A stretch of 64,000 bases of DNA from an uncultured Paraprevotella sp. GTDB taxonomy: Bacteria; Bacteroidota; Bacteroidia; Bacteroidales; Bacteroidaceae. Position numbers and translations under genes: made by a program. Below are positions 9,035 to 17,200 of this stretch, one piece after another. The notes below the pieces were generated by a model, which was not told the origin of the DNA, searched no databases, and saw only the letters and a program-made list of their open reading frames with translations. The first letter of the stretch is position 1, and each line of letters opens with the position of its first letter. The stretch spans positions 124,001 to 188,000 of the forward strand of contig CALULA010000002.1 in the NCBI GenBank assembly GCA_944321365.1, read 5' to 3'.

Positions 9035-9751
9035 ATGGGACAGATTATAATGACAGTGAAAGCCATTAATTGGACAGAAGGGAATGTGGGACATGTTCAT
9101 GTATGTCTTAACGGCGGTTCATGCCGGATAGACTGGGGCGACGGACACATTACGAATTGCCGCACAAGCGTACGTAAGGAACAACCGGAATGGCTTTATT
9201 ATTTGCACGTTTATCCTATCCGTTGCAAAGCTGCTCAAGAGCGATTCGATATATTCATATCTTACGACAGTGACAATATTGTCGGCATCATGGCAAATAG
9301 TGGTGATATGGATGTGGCAGACATCGACATTAGCGGATGTCAGTCTTTGGTGCATTTTAAGGCATCGTATCTGATAGACCATTTTGACCTTACGACCAAC
9401 CCTGGTATTTTGAGTCTAAACTTGAAGGGAGAGGCTTCCGGATTGGCCGATTTTTCAAACAGTACGGAACTTAAGGAGTTATATTACGGTTTTACAGGAG
9501 GCGATGGACGGCATGAGGCAAAGACAAAACTGGACTTGACAAAATGCGATAAGTTGGAATACTTGGAATGCAGCTATGCACGTGAACTGACTCACATTGC
9601 CATAAGCAACCGATCTGCGCTTAAAAAACTGGTATTCGATGAAAATACGCCCTTGAGCGACAAATCCATCAAGATATTAAAACGTATCGTTGAACGCAAT
9701 GGTGGCGAGATTGTTAGAATAGATGACAACTATGAGCATATACGAATATGA
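9035..9751 (+). CDS. Island protein with WGDG motif and leucine-rich-like repeats
   Basis: Predicted cytosolic protein of about 238 residues without signal peptide. The N-terminal part carries IDWGDGHITNC, the WGDG turn typical of PKD-like beta sandwiches often found in Bacteroidetes repeat proteins. The second half has irregular leucine-rich-like strands (DISGCQSL.HF, LSLNLKG, LTKCDKLEYLECS, RSALKKLVF) with the C/N-x-L spacing of BspA-type repeats. An in-frame ATG at 8936 is rejected because the -7 box at 9000 lies inside that extension; ATG 9050 is an alternative. Function unknown; an interaction or sensing scaffold is a guess. Confidence 0.6.
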   Translation: MGQIIMTVKAINWTEGNVGHVHVCLNGGSCRIDWGDGHITNCRTSVRKEQPEWLYYLHVYPIRCKAAQERFDIFISYDSDNIVGIMANSGDMDVADIDISGCQSLVHFKASYLIDHFDLTTNPGILSLNLKGEASGLADFSNSTELKELYYGFTGGDGRHEAKTKLDLTKCDKLEYLECSYARELTHIAISNRSALKKLVFDENTPLSDKSIKILKRIVERNGGEIVRIDDNYEHIRI

Positions 9752-9792
9752 TAGTCTAAGGAGTAAGTTTCAAACACTTTATAATAAAGATA

Positions 9793-10302
9793 ATGATGAT
9801 GAAAGAGAATACGGTAAGAAAAATCGAATTGACATGGGAACACACAAGTTCTTGTCCGGACCAATGGTATTCGTATTTTTACAATGAGCATAACGGTAAA
9901 ACATATTGTGTCTATATCAGGCAGGACACGTGCAGTTGGAGTGCGGCTCTTAGGCATGCGGACGGATGCCACACAGATACAGAGTTTGAAGAGCTGCCAT
10001 CAGAAATGGTGGAATGGGACGAGATTTATTTAGCATTTGACTATTTGTCAAGCTTCATTCATCCTTCTTACGAGATAGAAGAAGTGTATTTCAGAAGAGT
10101 GGTGGAAGAAGTCCTTATTTATTTGAATCATAGATTCCCTTATTTCTTTTTTTATTCACAAGTGCGTGATAAGTTCGATTTTATGAAAGAATTCGATGAG
10201 GGAGACAGGGATTTTCGCATGGAGGTTCTGTCAAGGCGTGCCCAACTGATGCGGAGATATCTTGCCGAATATGAAAAGTTCTTGGACAGCATGCCGAAAT
10301 AG
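9793..10302 (+). CDS. Unrecognised island protein
   Basis: Protein of 169 residues, acidic and rich in aromatic residues (many W, Y and F). No signal peptide, transmembrane helix or catalytic motif was recognised. The N-terminal half looks like beta strands (KIELTWEHTSS..WYSYFY, KTYCVYIR); the C-terminal half is helical and charged, ending in RRYLAEYEKFLDSM. It follows the WGDG protein after 41 bases on the same strand, so the two may be cotranscribed. A companion or immunity-type role for the neighbour is possible, but nothing in the sequence proves it. The ATG run at 9793-9804 leaves the exact start uncertain by a few codons. Confidence 0.6.
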   Translation: MMMKENTVRKIELTWEHTSSCPDQWYSYFYNEHNGKTYCVYIRQDTCSWSAALRHADGCHTDTEFEELPSEMVEWDEIYLAFDYLSSFIHPSYEIEEVYFRRVVEEVLIYLNHRFPYFFFYSQVRDKFDFMKEFDEGDRDFRMEVLSRRAQLMRRYLAEYEKFLDSMPK

Positions 10303-10429
10303 AGAGGTATACCAATGCTTTTCCATAATGCCACATCAAGTTCATAGGACTGGAATATGATGTTAATTATTTTTAAAAATAGGGAGGTGTAAAAAAATTT
10401 GCTACTTTTAAAAACTAAACTCTCATGTC

Positions 10430-10488
10430 AGACAGGTAATGAGTTCTACTGTCTAAAATGGGAGGATAATTTAAGTTAATAGAACTCA
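10430..10488 (+). promoter_or_regulatory. Possible H-type pseudoknot in the leader of the 45-residue gene
   Basis: AGACAG (10430-10435) can pair with CTGTCT (10449-10454). The loop holds TGAGTTCTA (10440-10448), which can pair perfectly over 9 bp with TAGAACTCA (10480-10488). The two stems would abut and stack, with a 4-base and a 25-base loop. The element ends 18 bases before ATG 10507. A simple DNA dyad (operator) is the alternative. Confidence 0.45.
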
Positions 10489-10506
10489 CATAAAAACTAT
10501 TTTACT

Positions 10507-10644
10507 ATGCACACATTAAATTTTCCTGATGGGCGTTCGCAAACTTATCCAGATCAACCGACATTACAGAATGCTGCCCGTGCGATGGGTGGTGAGGCAA
10601 AACTCATTGCTTCAAAAATTTGGGTATTCGTACCTAAAAAGTAA
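10507..10644 (+). CDS. 45-residue mini-protein, TGS/beta-grasp-like
   Basis: Small ORF of 45 codons starting at ATG 10507. It is backed by its position between a structured leader (10430-10488) and an intrinsic terminator (10651-10685), which together look like a self-contained transcription unit. The sequence begins MHTLNFPDGRSQTY, continues with TLQNAARAMGG, and ends in a basic VFVPKK tail. The order FPDG, TL, AAR, small residues, then a beta strand recalls the start of TGS domains (as in threonyl-tRNA synthetase and RelA) or other ubiquitin-like beta-grasp folds. That likeness is by eye and unproven. It lacks the C-terminal GG of ThiS/MoaD carriers and any hydrophobic helix of type I toxins. 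Confidence 0.5.
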   Translation: MHTLNFPDGRSQTYPDQPTLQNAARAMGGEAKLIASKIWVFVPKK

Positions 10645-10650
10645 ATGAAT

Positions 10651-10685
10651 TGGTGCGGAGATACATTCCGCACCATATTTAATTT
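10651..10685 (+). terminator. Intrinsic terminator of the 45-residue gene
   Basis: TGGTGCGGA (10651-10659) and TCCGCACCA (10667-10675) form a perfect 9-bp stem with a 7-base loop, followed by TATTTAATTTT. It sits 6 bases after the mini-gene stop and inside any N-terminal extension of the next gene from ATG 10645, arguing for the start at 10708. Confidence 0.75.
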
Positions 10686-10707
10686 TCCTACCTTAACAAA
10701 TAACGAG

Positions 10708-11586
10708 ATGGAACAATATATCAAAAAACAATTAAGTGAGGGATATAACGAGAACCTCAATGATCTGTTTCGTAAATGGAAAGATTCTTATGAAGCAGAT
10801 GTCCGCTATTTATTTTGTCTTGATGGACTTATGGTGAAATATAAGGATGAAAATAGCGGATACGACATCAACGGGAAATGGCGTGATGCCGAAAGAAAAA
10901 TTATGTTTATTGTAAAGGATTGCCCGGATGAATGGGGGCATGATGCCCGCAGGCTTATGACTGGCTATGAAGATAATGCGGAATCGCAAAAAAATGCCCT
11001 GAAAACAAGAACTTTGAAAGGACAGACTGGTTTTTTCAAAAACATTGCTCGCATGTTGTATGGCCTATGGTATATGACGGAAGACAACAAGGGCAAAGAA
11101 CTACAGGAGCAAATCTGCAATGATGCAACCATCATACAAGCATTTAATGACATTCCTTTTGCATACGTTGAGGGCAAGAAATTGGCAGGAGGCAAAAGCT
11201 GCTCGGATTCAGAACTGCGTAAAGCCCTTGAACGCGACGGTGCATTTCTGGTTCAAGAAATAGATATCTTGCGGCCTAACATCATCGTTTGTTGCGATAC
11301 AAGTGGGATAATCTTTAACCACGTGGTGCGAAAATATTTCAATGGAAAGATTCCTGATGATGAACACAAATGGGAATATCGCTATACTCTTGAAGATAAG
11401 TATTGTGGTTTTGATTGCAGACTTTACTATTACGAGGAAGAAGGAGTACTTCTATTTCATTCGTATCATCCGACTCGTAGGGGAAAAGCGGGTTGGAAAA
11501 TCTACGAAAGAGTACTTTCTCCATTCAGACAGTTTTTTGCAAAGTACAAGAGTTTTGGCATAGTTTCTTCTGCCGCTCAAAAATAG
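10708..11586 (+). CDS. Uracil-DNA-glycosylase-fold-like island protein
   Basis: Protein of 292 residues. Three segments recall the UDG superfamily. KIMFIVKDCPDEWG (near residue 70) resembles the strand and loop carrying the catalytic water-activating residues. RPNIIVCCDTSG (near 190) resembles the central strand. FHSYHPT (H251 to T256) resembles the HPS/HPT motif of the DNA-binding loop. Family assignment is tentative. The earlier in-frame ATG 10645 is rejected because a terminator hairpin fills the intervening codons. Within an island flanked by WYL-type genes, a nucleic-acid-directed role such as defence is plausible but inferred. Confidence 0.55.
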   Translation: MEQYIKKQLSEGYNENLNDLFRKWKDSYEADVRYLFCLDGLMVKYKDENSGYDINGKWRDAERKIMFIVKDCPDEWGHDARRLMTGYEDNAESQKNALKTRTLKGQTGFFKNIARMLYGLWYMTEDNKGKELQEQICNDATIIQAFNDIPFAYVEGKKLAGGKSCSDSELRKALERDGAFLVQEIDILRPNIIVCCDTSGIIFNHVVRKYFNGKIPDDEHKWEYRYTLEDKYCGFDCRLYYYEEEGVLLFHSYHPTRRGKAGWKIYERVLSPFRQFFAKYKSFGIVSSAAQK

Positions 11587-11590
11587 TGAT

Positions 11591-11680
11591 TGATTCTAAA
11601 GAGTCTGTTAGAATCATCAAACCATACCGGTGGGGTAAGGCTATGGCTTCAATATGTCTCATACCCCGCTTGTTTTGTTT
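11591..11680 (+). terminator. Two hairpins after the UDG-like gene
   Basis: TGATTCTAA (11591-11599) pairs perfectly with TTAGAATCA (11608-11616) right after the stop codon but lacks a T tract. A second stem (11630-11637 with 11662-11669, one G-U pair) is followed by TTGTTTTGTTT and is the better terminator candidate. The FtsK-gamma gene follows 24 bases later. Confidence 0.55.
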
Positions 11681-11703
11681 CATAAATTAATGTTGGAATC
11701 AAT

Positions 11704-12075
11704 ATGGAAATAAAGACAAATGACTCTGTAAAATATGTTTTCCCCGGATTGGAACTGCTTGACAGTTATTTCGGAGAAAGACATGATGTCTCAGATGAAG
11801 AGATGAAGCGGATTTGTGGTGAAATTCGTGCAATTTTATTGCGGCATAAACGGGATGCTGCTATGTCTGACAGCATTTGTGAGAGAGATCCGATGTTCGA
11901 TGAAGCAGTCAATTTGATATCAAATGAGCATGTTTGTACCCCTGCCATGTTGCAGGAAGGACTTGCTGTCGGTTATCATAGAGCCTGCAATATTCTGGCG
12001 CAAATGGAAGATGCGGGATTTGTTGGAGCAGAAACCAATACAGGCAAAAAACTTGTTCTTTTAAAGAAACATTAA
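11704..12075 (+). CDS. Stand-alone FtsK-gamma-like winged-helix protein
   Basis: Protein of 123 residues whose C-terminal half (about residues 60-120) reads like the gamma domain of FtsK/SpoIIIE. It has DPMFDEAVNLI, a helix ending in MLQEGLAVGYHRA, then NILAQMEDAGFVGAE and a final strand. This closely follows the family pattern (D.lf.eA..li, LqR.l.IGYnRA, .l..lE..GiVG). In FtsK this winged helix reads the KOPS DNA sequence. Here there is no motor domain or membrane anchor, so it is presumably a free DNA-binding protein. The N-terminal about 50 residues are unrecognised. It converges on the frameshifted WYL gene with only 5 bases between stops. Confidence 0.7.
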   Translation: MEIKTNDSVKYVFPGLELLDSYFGERHDVSDEEMKRICGEIRAILLRHKRDAAMSDSICERDPMFDEAVNLISNEHVCTPAMLQEGLAVGYHRACNILAQMEDAGFVGAETNTGKKLVLLKKH

Positions 12076-12080
12076 AAAGA

Positions 12081-12979
12081 CTATCCTCTTGATGCTATCA
12101 CTTCTGCTTGTTTTTTTATCGTGTCCCTGACATGCTTCGGAACCAGTACCTCCACATTGCATCCGTGCGAAAGGATTTCTTGGATAAAGTCGTATGTCGG
12201 GGACAGGTAATAACGGAATATGGAGTATTCATCCGTATTTTTGATTTCTTCTTGAGAATGGTGCAAGGGCAAAGTCCTGAAATACTCTTTTTGCGTACCA
12301 TATACTTTTAGTTCAATAAATTCAGGGGGCGGTTGTCTTGCGATATTATTCCGAATGAATTATAAAAATATTTTTCGGCACTGAAATCCTTAGGCAACGA
12401 AAACTTTTTCTCTGTTTGTCTAAGTCCTTGAATCCTATCCAAGGCATATATTCTCAAAACATCTTTGCTGGTATTCCTTGCCAACAGATACCAACGCTGC
12501 CTAAAAACTTTGACTATATACGGTTCCACTTCTACGGAATATTCATCCTGCCGCCAGAAACTTTTATATCGGAGTATTACGGATTGACTGTCACGCATGG
12601 ACTCTATCAGAGGGGTCAGGAACTTTTGTCCTGAAGGTATTTGTTCAAATACAATTCTACGTTTCAGATGATGGGCTTCGTTTATGAGGTTGTTCACTGC
12701 AAATGTGTTAAGCAACCACGTTCTAATCCCTCCCTTTTTCATGTCGTCTGTATTCTCAATATAATATTTGTACCCTCTGCGCTTATCACAGACAATGTTA
12801 ATATCAAACATGTCTTCTATTGCCTTGCGGTGATTGTGGAATGTTTTCAATGGTAATTCCATCCCTTCACTCATACTGCTTCTGAGCCATTTCTTGTTGA
12901 TTTCCTCGAATGTGATACCGTGAGCCTGATATATAGTGTCTACCAACCAGATATATCTGTTAAATAAATCTTTTGCCAT
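12081..12979 (-). pseudogene. WYL-domain transcriptional regulator, frameshifted
   Basis: ATG at 12979 opens a frame with an N-terminal winged-helix region (MAKDLFNRYIWLVDTIYQ..) and a WYL core (about residues 125-195: VILRYKSFWRQ, YIVKVFRQRWYLLARN, RIYALDRIQ). It stops at 12308 after DNRP. The adjacent frame continues the family's C-terminal WCX part from the same point: PEFIELKVYG, then LHHSQEE and ILSHGCNVEVLVP, ending at 12081. The switch lies at a run of five C on the minus strand (12325-12329). One extra C, or a -1 slip, would restore about 300 residues. Mutation, sequencing error, phase variation or programmed slippage are all possible. A TTG start at 13036 is rejected: it lies upstream of the -7 box. 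Confidence 0.8.
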
Positions 12980-12999
12980 AATTCTCTGTTTTACTCTTG

Positions 13000-13035
13000 C
13001 AAAGGTAAGAATGAGATATGCTAAAATGTAGCACA
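13000..13035 (-). promoter_or_regulatory. Promoter and putative operator shared with 8918-8953 (copy 2)
   Basis: The minus strand carries TACCTTTG (13000-13007), nine bases, TTTAGCATA (13017-13025), six bases, then TGTG (13032-13035). Block order and spacing are identical to copy 1 while the intervening bases differ, as expected for a conserved binding site. TTTAG falls where the -33 element would be. Confidence 0.6.
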
Positions 13036-13073
13036 AAACATAAAAAAATTCCGTAGGTATACCCTTTCTCTTT

Positions 13074-14246
13074 TTACAGCCTGTTCTTATACAGCGTTGA
13101 AATGACCTTGTGATAGCGGTTTTCTATTTGTAGATAGGCCTGCAGATTGCGGTATATCTGATCGGCTTCTGTGAAATAGTCGATGACGGAAAGTTCGCCG
13201 CCCTTCACGCTTTCCTGCAACAAGTCGAGTGTTTGCAGCATCAGTTGCAGGTCGTATACGGACAAGGCTTTGCGCAGCTGCTGCAGTTCGTTGAAGCCGG
13301 AGTGCAGAGCTGCTTCTGTCTGCAGCCGCAGGTCTTCGGCGGCGAGGCGCGTTCCGACAGATTCAGCCTCAGCCAGTTTCACTTGCTTGCGGTTGGAAAA
13401 GAGAGGTATGGAGCCACCTACCAGGAATCCGTGCTCTTTGCTGTCTTCGCCGGTGTTCCTTCTGTAACCGATTTCTATCTTTGGCAACCATTTTTGCCGG
13501 TTGGTCGACAGCGTATGTTCAGCAGCCTGCATGTCGGCCTCGGCGGCTTTGAGGTCGGCGTCTGCGGCCATCACCTCGTCATACAGACTCTCGAAGTTGC
13601 GTGTGTCGGGCGCGGCGGGATATTCCCGGCCTTCAAAGGTCAGCAGTTTGTTGCCGTTCAGGGCCAGCAAAGCCTGCAAGGCCGTGCGATGGTCCGTGGT
13701 GTTCTGCAGGGCCTCGGTCTGTATGCTCATGCGTTCCATCTTGATTTTGTTCACTTCGATGAGGGTGGCGTCGCCGGCTTTCAGCCTCTCCTCATACAGC
13801 GCGAGCAATTCATCTGCATTCTTGCGCCGTTTTTCCAGCAGGTCTTCTTCTTTGTTCAGACGTATCAGATCCAGACACAGATTCCTGGCTTCCAGCAGGA
13901 TGTTGCGGCGCGAAGCTTCCATACGGTAATCTATGGCGGTTTTACGGGCCTGTCCTGCCTGTTTGCGGCTGCCGTATACGGTCGGGAAGTCGAATCCTTG
14001 CGATACGACCAGTTCAGACCCAGCCTGTCCGCTATGCCCCTTGCTGTAGAAGGAGCTGTATTCCACACTGGGGTCTTCCATTGAGTTTTCCGTTTCTATG
14101 CCGATTTTTTCCGCTTTCCCGGTTTCCTGTTGTGCCTGTAGCGATTTGTTGTTCCGGGCCACTTCGGTCAGTATGTTGTCTATGCTTTGAGCGTGCAATG
14201 CTGCTCCGCAAATGCAGAGAGCTGCGGCGATGAGATTTCTTTTCAT
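13074..14246 (-). CDS. TolC-family outer membrane channel of a metal efflux system (CusC/CzcC-like)
   Basis: Outer-membrane component of a tripartite RND pump, about 390 residues. A signal peptide (MKRNLIAAALCICGAALHAQS) precedes alpha-helical, alanine- and glutamate-rich coiled-coil repeats of the OEP type. The start is ATG 14246, which overlaps the stop of the upstream RND gene as ATGA. The longer frame from 14294 would run 51 bases into that gene and add a non-signal-like leader. It is the last gene of a four-gene operon (secreted His-rich protein, adaptor, pump, channel). Substrate is probably a heavy-metal cation, inferred from its partners. Confidence 0.88.
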   Translation of the reverse strand: MKRNLIAAALCICGAALHAQSIDNILTEVARNNKSLQAQQETGKAEKIGIETENSMEDPSVEYSSFYSKGHSGQAGSELVVSQGFDFPTVYGSRKQAGQARKTAIDYRMEASRRNILLEARNLCLDLIRLNKEEDLLEKRRKNADELLALYEERLKAGDATLIEVNKIKMERMSIQTEALQNTTDHRTALQALLALNGNKLLTFEGREYPAAPDTRNFESLYDEVMAADADLKAAEADMQAAEHTLSTNRQKWLPKIEIGYRRNTGEDSKEHGFLVGGSIPLFSNRKQVKLAEAESVGTRLAAEDLRLQTEAALHSGFNELQQLRKALSVYDLQLMLQTLDLLQESVKGGELSVIDYFTEADQIYRNLQAYLQIENRYHKVISTLYKNRL

Positions 14247-17200
14247 GATGCGGTTGTTTGTTGTTGTGGACGGATGTCCTTGCGGTGCATCCATTCGTAT
14301 ACGATTGGGATGATAAAGGCGTTCAGGAATGTAGACGTCAGCAGTCCGCCCAGTATGACCTTAGCCATGGGACTTTGGATTTCATTGCCCGGCAGATCGC
14401 CACGAAGGGCCAGCGGGATGAGGGCGAGGGCCGACGACAGGGCTGTCATCAGGATGGGATTCAGCCGGTCGAGAGATCCGTTAAGGATGCATTCACGTAG
14501 CGGGATGCCTTCTTCACGCAGTTGGTTGTAGTGACTGATGAGCAAGATACCGTTGCGAATGGCTATGCCGAATAAGGATATGAATCCGATGACGGCGGGA
14601 ATGCTGACTTCCTTGGTGGTGAGCATCAGGGCAAATACGCCGCCGATGAGTGCCAATGGCAGGTTGAGCAGGATGATGCCGCTCTGCGTGGCGTTTCTGA
14701 ACTGGAAGAAGAGCAGCAGGAAGATGACAGTGATGCTGATGAGCGATGTGAGCAACAGCGTCCGGCTGGCCGAGGCTTCGCTCTCGAACTGTCCCCCATA
14801 TTCGATGTGATAGCCTTCGGGCAGCTGTATGCCGCTCTCTATCCGTTGCCGGATATCGTTGACCACACTGCGCACGTCGCGACCGCTGGCATTGGCCGAG
14901 ATGACGATTTTACGTTTTACGTTTTCGCGGTTGATGGTGTTCGGTCCGGCAGACGAACGGATGTCGGCCACATAAGAAAACGGAATCTTGTTGCCTTGCG
15001 CGTCGTCTATCATCAGGTTGCGGATGCATTCCATGCGGTTTCGGTTTTCCTCTGCCGAGCGCACAATCAGGTTGAACGAGCGTCCTTGCTCATACACCTG
15101 CGATACGGTTTCACCCGCCAGATTCACCGTGACAAATTCATTGAAACGTGGGAGCGTAATGCCGTAGCGGGCCAGCATCTCGCGTTTCGGTTTGATGATC
15201 AGTTCCGGTCGTTCTATCTGCTGTTCCACGTTCAGGTCGGCTATGCCCTCTACGTCGCTGACGGCGGCTTTGATCTGATTGCCTATCATATACATTTTGT
15301 TCAGGTCGTCGCCGAACAGCTTGATGGCGATGGCCGCTTGCGTACCGCTCAGCATGGCGTCTATGCGGTGGCTGATGGGCTGGCCTATCTCGATGTTCGC
15401 ACCGCTGATGACGGACAGTTTGTGGCGCACTTCGTCCAAGAGCTCGGCATGGCTTCGGTCTTTCAGTTCAAAGGGTGCCTCAATTTCAGAGACGTTGACG
15501 CCCAAGGCATGTTCGTCCAGTTCCGCCCGTCCGGTTTTGCGTGCCACGGTTTGGATTTCGGGAATGGAGAGCAGGAGCTTCTCGGCTTGCTGTCCGATTT
15601 TGTCTGATTCCTCCAGTGATATGCCCGGCAGTGAGCTGATGTTGATGGTAAACGACCCTTCATTGAATGGAGGAAGGAAACTTCGTCCCAGTGTAAAAAA
15701 GCAAACCAGGGCTACGACAAACAGACAGAGAGTGGAGCCTGTGACAATTTTTTTGTGCGCTAAGGCCCATTGCAGTCCGTTGCTGTAGTGTTTTTTCAGG
15801 AAACTTGCCAGGAAGGCTTCTTTAGGCAATCCGCCGACTTTGGCTTTGTGCCCCAGCAGATAACTGCACAGCACGGGGGTGAGTGTCAGGGCTACTACGG
15901 TGGAGGCAAACAGAGAGACGATGAAGGCCACGCCCAGCGGAATGAGCATACGTCCTTCCATGCCGCTCAGGAAGAACAGCGGGATGAAGCTGACCACGAT
16001 GATGAGTGTGGAGTTCAGGATGGGCATGCGCACTTCACGTGAGGCATTGAACACCACATCGCGCACCCGCAACCGTTGTTCTTCCGGCAGCATACGGTTT
16101 TCACGCAGATGCTTCCATACGTTTTCCACATCCACTATGGCATCGTCTACCAGCGAACCGATAGCTATGGCCATACCGCCCAGGCTCATGGTGTTGATGG
16201 TCAGTCCCATATAGTGGAGTGTCAGTATCGTGACCAGCAGCGAGAGCGGCAGGGTGACGAGCGAGATGACAGTGGTGCGTACGTTGCCCAGAAACAGGAA
16301 GAGCACCAGCACCACGAAGACGGCTCCTTCATACAGAGAGTCCTGCACGTTGCTGATGGCACTCTCAATGAAGCGCGACTGGCGGAAAATGTCAGTGGAT
16401 ACATGTACGTCGGCAGGCAGGCTCTTCTGCAGATCCTTTAGTGCCGTTTCCAATTGTTCCGTCAGTTCGATGGTACCGGTGTTCGGTTGTTTGGTGACGG
16501 TCAGCAGCACTGCAGGCTTGCCTTTTTCCGAAGCCGTACCGAGCTTGGGCTGTTGGCTGCCGATGACGACGTCGGCCACATCCGACAGGGTGACAGGTAC
16601 GCCGCCTGCAGTTTTCACCACCGTGCGCCCCAAGGCATTCACATCCGTAGTGGAAAGCACTCCGCGCACGATGTATTCATTGCCATACTGGTAGATGACT
16701 CCTCCGCTGGTGTTGGCGTTCATGTTGCGGGTGACGTCCATGACTTCAGCCAATGTCACGTCGTAATGTTTCATGCGTTCGGGATGGAGCAGAATCTGAT
16801 ATTCTTTGATGTCTCCACCCAGCACCGAGACTTGTGCCACACCTCCTGTGGAGAGCAGCCGCGGGCGTATCACCCAGTCGGCCAGTGTGCGCAGGTCGAG
16901 CATGGAAGTGCTGTCTGCTGTCAGTCCGACGATAAGAAGTTCACCCAGGATGGACGACTGTGGACCAAGGGTCGGATTGCCTGCCCCATCCGGCAGACTC
17001 TCACTGACGGTAGCCAGTTTCTCCGATACGATCTGGCGTGCCAGATAGATGTCCGTGTCCCAGTCGAATTCCACCCAGACAACGGAGAATCCCGTTGTGG
17101 AGGACGAACGGACGCGGCGTACGCCGGTAGCACCGTTGACGGCCGTTTCGATGGGGAAGGTGACGAGCTGTTCCACTTCTTCGGCTGCCATGCCTCCGGC

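Noticed and set aside
10645..10707. N-terminal extension of the UDG-like protein from ATG 10645
   Set aside because: These codons are occupied by the terminator hairpin of the mini-gene.
7831..12979. Island as an integrated phage or transposon
   Set aside because: No integrase, transposase, terminal repeats or att-like duplication were seen; tRNA-Gln is more than 6 kb away.
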